From the NCBI GenBank assembly GCA_964428895.1, contig CAYRZU010000019.1, forward strand, positions 1 through 46,106: 46,106 nt of DNA, given 5' to 3'. The position numbers and the translations under genes are program-made. Below are positions 42,979-46,106 of the stretch, piece after piece. The DNA is from HyVt-337 sp964428895 (GTDB lineage Bacteria; Planctomycetota; Phycisphaerae; SM23-33). The notes beneath the pieces were generated by a model. That model saw nothing but the letters and a program-made list of their open reading frames with translations, did no database searches and was not told where the DNA came from. How positions within the stretch are numbered: the stretch's first letter is position 1; the number at the start of each line of letters is the position of its first letter.

Positions 42979-44364
42979 ATGAACCAGCCACCCGTTTCCT
43001 TTCCATGTGAGTCCTTGCCGGCCGATGCGGGCCTGGCCCGACTGCTGGGCCTGTATCCGCAGCGGCAGGAGGGTTTGTGGATGCAACGCGTGAGAGTGCC
43101 CGGCGGGCGACTCAACGGCGCGCAGTGGCGCGCACTGGGGGGGATCTGCGCCGTCTACGGGCAGGGCCAACCCCTTCACCTGACCACGCGCCAGGAAATC
43201 GAACTTCACGGTTTGACCGAGGACGCGGTCCCTCTGGCGCAGCAGGCGTTGGTGACGGCCGGGCTCGACGGGCTTGGCGCGTGCGGCGACACGTTGCGCA
43301 ACATCACGCTGTGCCCGTGCTCGGGCGTTGCTGGTGGCTCGACCGATCTGATGCCGCTTGCGGTGGCCATTCGCGAGGCGCTATTGGCTGAAGAGGGTGT
43401 CTTCGATTTGCCGCGCAAGTTCAAAATCAACATCTGCTGCGGCGACCAATGTGGGCAACCCTACGTGCACGACATGGGTCTGGTTCTGTCGCGCCGAGAC
43501 GGGCGTGTTGGCTTCAACGTGATCGGCGCCGGCTCGCTGGGCGCCAGGCCGGCGACGGGGATTGAACTGTTCGATTGGGTCACAGCGGACGAGGTCGTCC
43601 CGCTGACGGCCGCGGCCCTTCGCATGTTTACGCGAGAGGGCGATCGCGAAAACCGTCGGCGAGCGCGATTCCGCCACGCCCGCCAGCGCCTGGGCGATGA
43701 GGTGTTCCTGGCGGCGTTGCAGGAGTCGTTCCGGTCCGTTCTGGCCGAGCGGGCCTGGCCGACCGTGGCCGTGCCGGATGTTGTTGATGGCCTCGAGGCG
43801 ACAGCCGTATTGACCTTCGCCAACGGCGACATCACGCCGGAGCAGGCGTGGGCCTTGGCGGAGATTGGCGCCGATGGCGGGGCCGTTGCCCACGTGGCGG
43901 TCCATCACCGCGTGAGGGTCTTTGGTCGGTCGGCCGGGGACCTGGCCGAACGGATCGGGCGATACGCATGTCTGGCCGGGGCCGCAGCGCCGCAGGCGGC
44001 GATCGTGGCCTGCCCGGGCAATCGCTGGTGTAAGGCGGGCCTGGCCGACACCAACGCCATGGCCGACGCGATTCGCCAGCGGCTATCCCTGCCGGCGGGC
44101 CTGACGGTGTGCATTTCCGGATGCCCGAACGGTTGCGCCCATAACGCGGTGGCCGACATCGGGCTGACCGGTGGAACGGCTAGCCAGGATGGGGAGAAGA
44201 CCGATGTGTTTACGTTATTGGCCGGTGGCGGCCTGGGCCGGACCGATCGATTGGCCGACGTTGTGGCGACCAAACTGACGCCGGACGAGGTCATCAACGA
44301 AATCGGCCGACTGGATTTGGCCGCGCTGCAAAAAGGTTCCGGGGCGCTTACGGATAAGGTGTAG
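42979..44364 (+). CDS. siroheme sulfite/nitrite reductase
   Basis: The 461-residue protein has the ferredoxin-like half-domains and the siroheme/4Fe-4S site CPGNRWC (C345, C351) and CISGC (C378, C382), the C-x5-C and C-x3-C set of assimilatory sulfite and nitrite reductases. It carries out a six-electron reduction of sulfite to sulfide or nitrite to ammonia. Sulfite is more likely because cysH and a CymR-like regulator adjoin it. ATG 42979 has GCGGAG upstream. It is shorter than many ferredoxin-sulfite reductases (about 550-600 residues), mainly through loss of N-terminal residues. Confidence 0.85.
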   Translation: MNQPPVSFPCESLPADAGLARLLGLYPQRQEGLWMQRVRVPGGRLNGAQWRALGGICAVYGQGQPLHLTTRQEIELHGLTEDAVPLAQQALVTAGLDGLGACGDTLRNITLCPCSGVAGGSTDLMPLAVAIREALLAEEGVFDLPRKFKINICCGDQCGQPYVHDMGLVLSRRDGRVGFNVIGAGSLGARPATGIELFDWVTADEVVPLTAAALRMFTREGDRENRRRARFRHARQRLGDEVFLAALQESFRSVLAERAWPTVAVPDVVDGLEATAVLTFANGDITPEQAWALAEIGADGGAVAHVAVHHRVRVFGRSAGDLAERIGRYACLAGAAAPQAAIVACPGNRWCKAGLADTNAMADAIRQRLSLPAGLTVCISGCPNGCAHNAVADIGLTGGTASQDGEKTDVFTLLAGGGLGRTDRLADVVATKLTPDEVINEIGRLDLAALQKGSGALTDKV

Positions 44365-44386
44365 TAGGGCGTAAGGGCCTAGTACC

Positions 44387-45121
44387 ATGACGAGCGTAAC
44401 CATGGACATCGACCTGGACCAGTTGGCATCAATGGATGCCGAAGGGCTGTTGCGATTCGCCTACGACACGTACGGCGAGCGGGCGGCCATTGGGACGAGT
44501 CTGCAGAAGACCGGGGTAGTCCTAATCGATATCGCTCATCGAGCGGGCCTGCCCGTTCGGGTGTTCTTTGTCGATACGCTCCTGAACAACCCTGAGACCT
44601 ATGACCTGCTGGCCGAAGTCCAGGACAGGTATTCCCTGACGGTCGAACGGTTCACTCCCGCCGACGAGGACATCGAGTCGCTCAAGCGTTCGGTAGGCCA
44701 GTATCCGCACTTTCTGGCTCGTCCGGTGTGCTGCCGGGCCCGGAAGTGGCAACCGTTGCAGAAGGCCTTGGCAACGTTGGATGTCTGGATCGCGGGGCTG
44801 CGGTCGGACCAATCCGAGCGTCGAAGCACCGAGGCGCAGAAGGCGTCCTGGGTGCAAGACGAGCGTGGCCGACGGATTCTCAAGCTCAATCCCATGTTGG
44901 GTTGGCCCGGCGAGGATGTGGAAAGCTACACGCGCGAGCACGATCTGCCCTACAACAAATTGTACGACTACGAATCACCTTACGGGGAGCGTTACACCGT
45001 GATCGGTTGCGCGTGCTGCCATATTCCGGTCCGGCCGGAATTGGGTCAGCGGGCGGGCAAGTTCCCGTGGGAGCGCAGCGCCAAGGAATGCGGCCTGCAC
45101 GAGCAGGGAGGCGGCATCTGA
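44387..45121 (+). CDS. cysH: assimilatory APS reductase (CysH family)
   Basis: The 244-residue protein has the PAPS/APS reductase core and the catalytic KECGLH motif near the C-terminus (Cys about 235). It also has the CC pair (C115, C116) and a second pair of cysteines in GCACCH (C208 and C211 as CxxC). These four Cys bind the 4Fe-4S cluster that marks APS-using reductases; PAPS-only enzymes lack them. It reduces adenylyl sulfate to sulfite with thioredoxin or a similar donor, delivering the substrate of the adjacent sulfite reductase. No ATP sulfurylase is present in this window. ATG 44387 lies 22 bases after the reductase stop; ATG 44402 is an alternative start. Confidence 0.9.
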   Translation: MTSVTMDIDLDQLASMDAEGLLRFAYDTYGERAAIGTSLQKTGVVLIDIAHRAGLPVRVFFVDTLLNNPETYDLLAEVQDRYSLTVERFTPADEDIESLKRSVGQYPHFLARPVCCRARKWQPLQKALATLDVWIAGLRSDQSERRSTEAQKASWVQDERGRRILKLNPMLGWPGEDVESYTREHDLPYNKLYDYESPYGERYTVIGCACCHIPVRPELGQRAGKFPWERSAKECGLHEQGGGI

Positions 45122-45142
45122 GGAATCGCTCCTCCGGGCGCC

Positions 45143-45868
45143 TCAGTCCATGCGCGCTTCCAGGCTGTAGAGCTGCTTTCGGGCCCGGTCGGCGCCGTAG
45201 GGGGTGGCTGGGAACCAATGGCCGTCCGCGTCGGCCAACGTGGAGGCGGCTATGCAGAGGTTCCTTTCCTTGGTGTCTCTTGTGTCATAGACATTGATGG
45301 CGACCCAATACAACCGGCTGCCCTTTTCCTTGAAGAGCAGCGCTCCGCGAGTGGCGGACGTCAGGGCGGCATCGGATTCAAAGACACGGCTGACATTGGG
45401 GCGCTTGCCGCGGTCCATGACGCCCTTGAATCGGGCCTGGGATTGCAGCGGCCGGACGCTGTTGAGCTCTTCACTCCGCTTGAGAACCGTCACGATGTCG
45501 TCGACGTGCACCTCTAGCTTCTTGTCGTAGGGCAGAACGGCGTAGTCCTTGCCGGGGACCAGGCCTTCACCGTCGACTTCGATCAGAGCCAGGTCCTGGT
45601 CGTGCAGGTTGTCGACGAACCGCGTGGCGGATCGCTTCTGCCCGCTGACGAAGGTGATCTCGATCTCGTACTCCTCAATCTCCTGGGTGGCGAGGATCTT
45701 CCGCAGACCCAGGGCGGCGGAATTAGTCACCAGGATCAGGCGTTTGCCGTCCGACCGGACGACCGCGGCCGTGCCGAATACGGGCTTGTTGGAAGAGACG
45801 ATCAGCCCCTTGAGCTTGGTGCGGGTGGTGACGGACTGGACGGCCATCTGAAGCGTCTCATCGGTCAA
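45143..45868 (-). CDS. degenerate trypsin-like (HtrA-type) protein
   Basis: The protein of about 241 residues has the strand pattern of a trypsin-like domain: GTAAVVRSDGKRLILVTNSAAL, later DLALIEVDGEG, and near the end SATRGALLF. The catalytic His position is replaced by Ser/Ala (VTNSAAL), and the usual GNSGGPL serine loop is absent, so it is probably not a protease. The start is unclear. TTG 45868 has no Shine-Dalgarno sequence, and the frame stays open to 45943 with plausible coding sequence (LWAIFCGEPNTIPVQSGED) but no standard start codon. The gene may be frameshifted at its 5' end. It is convergent with cysH across 21 bases. Confidence 0.5.
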   Translation of the reverse strand: MTDETLQMAVQSVTTRTKLKGLIVSSNKPVFGTAAVVRSDGKRLILVTNSAALGLRKILATQEIEEYEIEITFVSGQKRSATRFVDNLHDQDLALIEVDGEGLVPGKDYAVLPYDKKLEVHVDDIVTVLKRSEELNSVRPLQSQARFKGVMDRGKRPNVSRVFESDAALTSATRGALLFKEKGSRLYWVAINVYDTRDTKERNLCIAASTLADADGHWFPATPYGADRARKQLYSLEARMD

Positions 45869-46024
45869 GCCGGGGGCATCTTCACCAGACTGGACGGGGA
45901 TGGTATTCGGCTCGCCGCAGAAGATGGCCCAGAGTGTACGTCGTCAGCGACAATGGTAATCCGTGGGCGTTGAACTAAGTCACGGATTCGGCATCTGACA
46001 GACGGTCTTTGGGGTTGTTGTATT

Positions 46025-46057
46025 GCTCGCCCGACGTCGGGCGAGCGTTCTTTTTTT
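46025..46057 (+). terminator. terminator-like hairpin with T run at the right end
   Basis: A perfect 22-base palindrome (arms GCTCGCCCGAC and GTCGGGCGAGC, 46025-46046) is followed within four bases by seven T on the plus strand, the form of an intrinsic terminator. No plus-strand gene lies just upstream, since the nearest gene is on the minus strand. It might end an unannotated small RNA from about 45900-46024, or lie by chance inside a minus-strand gene entering from the right. Confidence 0.5.
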
Positions 46058-46106
46058 CAATGCGGCCCGACGGGCCAGGATCTGCTCCCGCCGGCCGAAG
46101 TATACG

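Noticed and set aside
45975..46106. Two minus-strand frames open to the right window edge (stops at 45975-45977 and 45980-45982)
   Set aside because: Both are only about 42-44 codons within the window and without recognisable domain, and both cross the terminator-like hairpin. One may be the end of a real gene, but the window does not show enough to call it.

Overview
The window is about 46 kb of GC-rich DNA carrying roughly 37 densely packed genes. It has no rRNA, tRNA, CRISPR array or insertion sequence that I can see. The gene content points to an anaerobic or facultative member of the Planctomycetota, most likely near the Phycisphaerae. Three oxygen-sensitive glycyl radical enzymes are present with one radical-SAM activase. 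There is a prepilin-like protein with the H-X9-DG motif common in planctomycetes, a sulfatase, and intracellular glycoside hydrolases without SusC/D-type uptake genes. The taxonomic placement is an inference from gene content.

Layout from left to right. 1-1854 (minus): a thioredoxin/CcdA-like membrane redox protein, preceded by a DUF1573 lipoprotein gene that is broken at a run of ten G. 1994-8964 (plus): a four-gene sugar-degradation operon of GH29 alpha-L-fucosidase, short GH51 arabinofuranosidase, GH4 NAD-dependent glycosidase and long GH51 arabinofuranosidase. None has a signal peptide, so they probably work on imported oligosaccharides. 9016-10047 (minus): an H-X9-DG prepilin-like protein. 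10273-11529 (plus): a URO-D-superfamily protein with a probable zinc methyltransferase motif. 11835-21587 (plus): a nearly complete Tad/Flp pilus operon, running flp, cpaA, tadE, cpaB, cpaC, cpaE, cpaF, tadB, tadC, a CpaD-like lipoprotein and tadD. It has a structured 5' leader and a strong hairpin directly after flp.

21584-33524 is the most metabolically unusual part: a sulfatase (minus), a glycyl radical enzyme with its activase, a DUF3604/PHP-like hydrolase and a divergent URO-D-like protein (all plus), then two tandem short glycyl radical enzymes (minus). The two short enzymes have the unusual active-site sequence CCDGCNE. A divergent promoter region at 33525-33650 separates them from mutM (33651-34448).

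34473-42177 (minus) is a tightly coupled eight-gene operon. It holds an orphan glutamate-mutase-L-type ASKHA ATPase, a beta-rich/KOW-like protein, a DUF6754 membrane protein and several membrane or small conserved proteins. No mutase gene is near. I regard this as the best candidate in the window for an undescribed multi-protein membrane system.

42478-45121 (plus) is a sulfur-assimilation unit: an Rrf2-family regulator with a well-formed promoter and palindromes at its own start, a siroheme sulfite/nitrite reductase, and an APS-reductase-type CysH. The right end holds a degenerate trypsin-like protein (minus) and an isolated plus-strand terminator-like hairpin.
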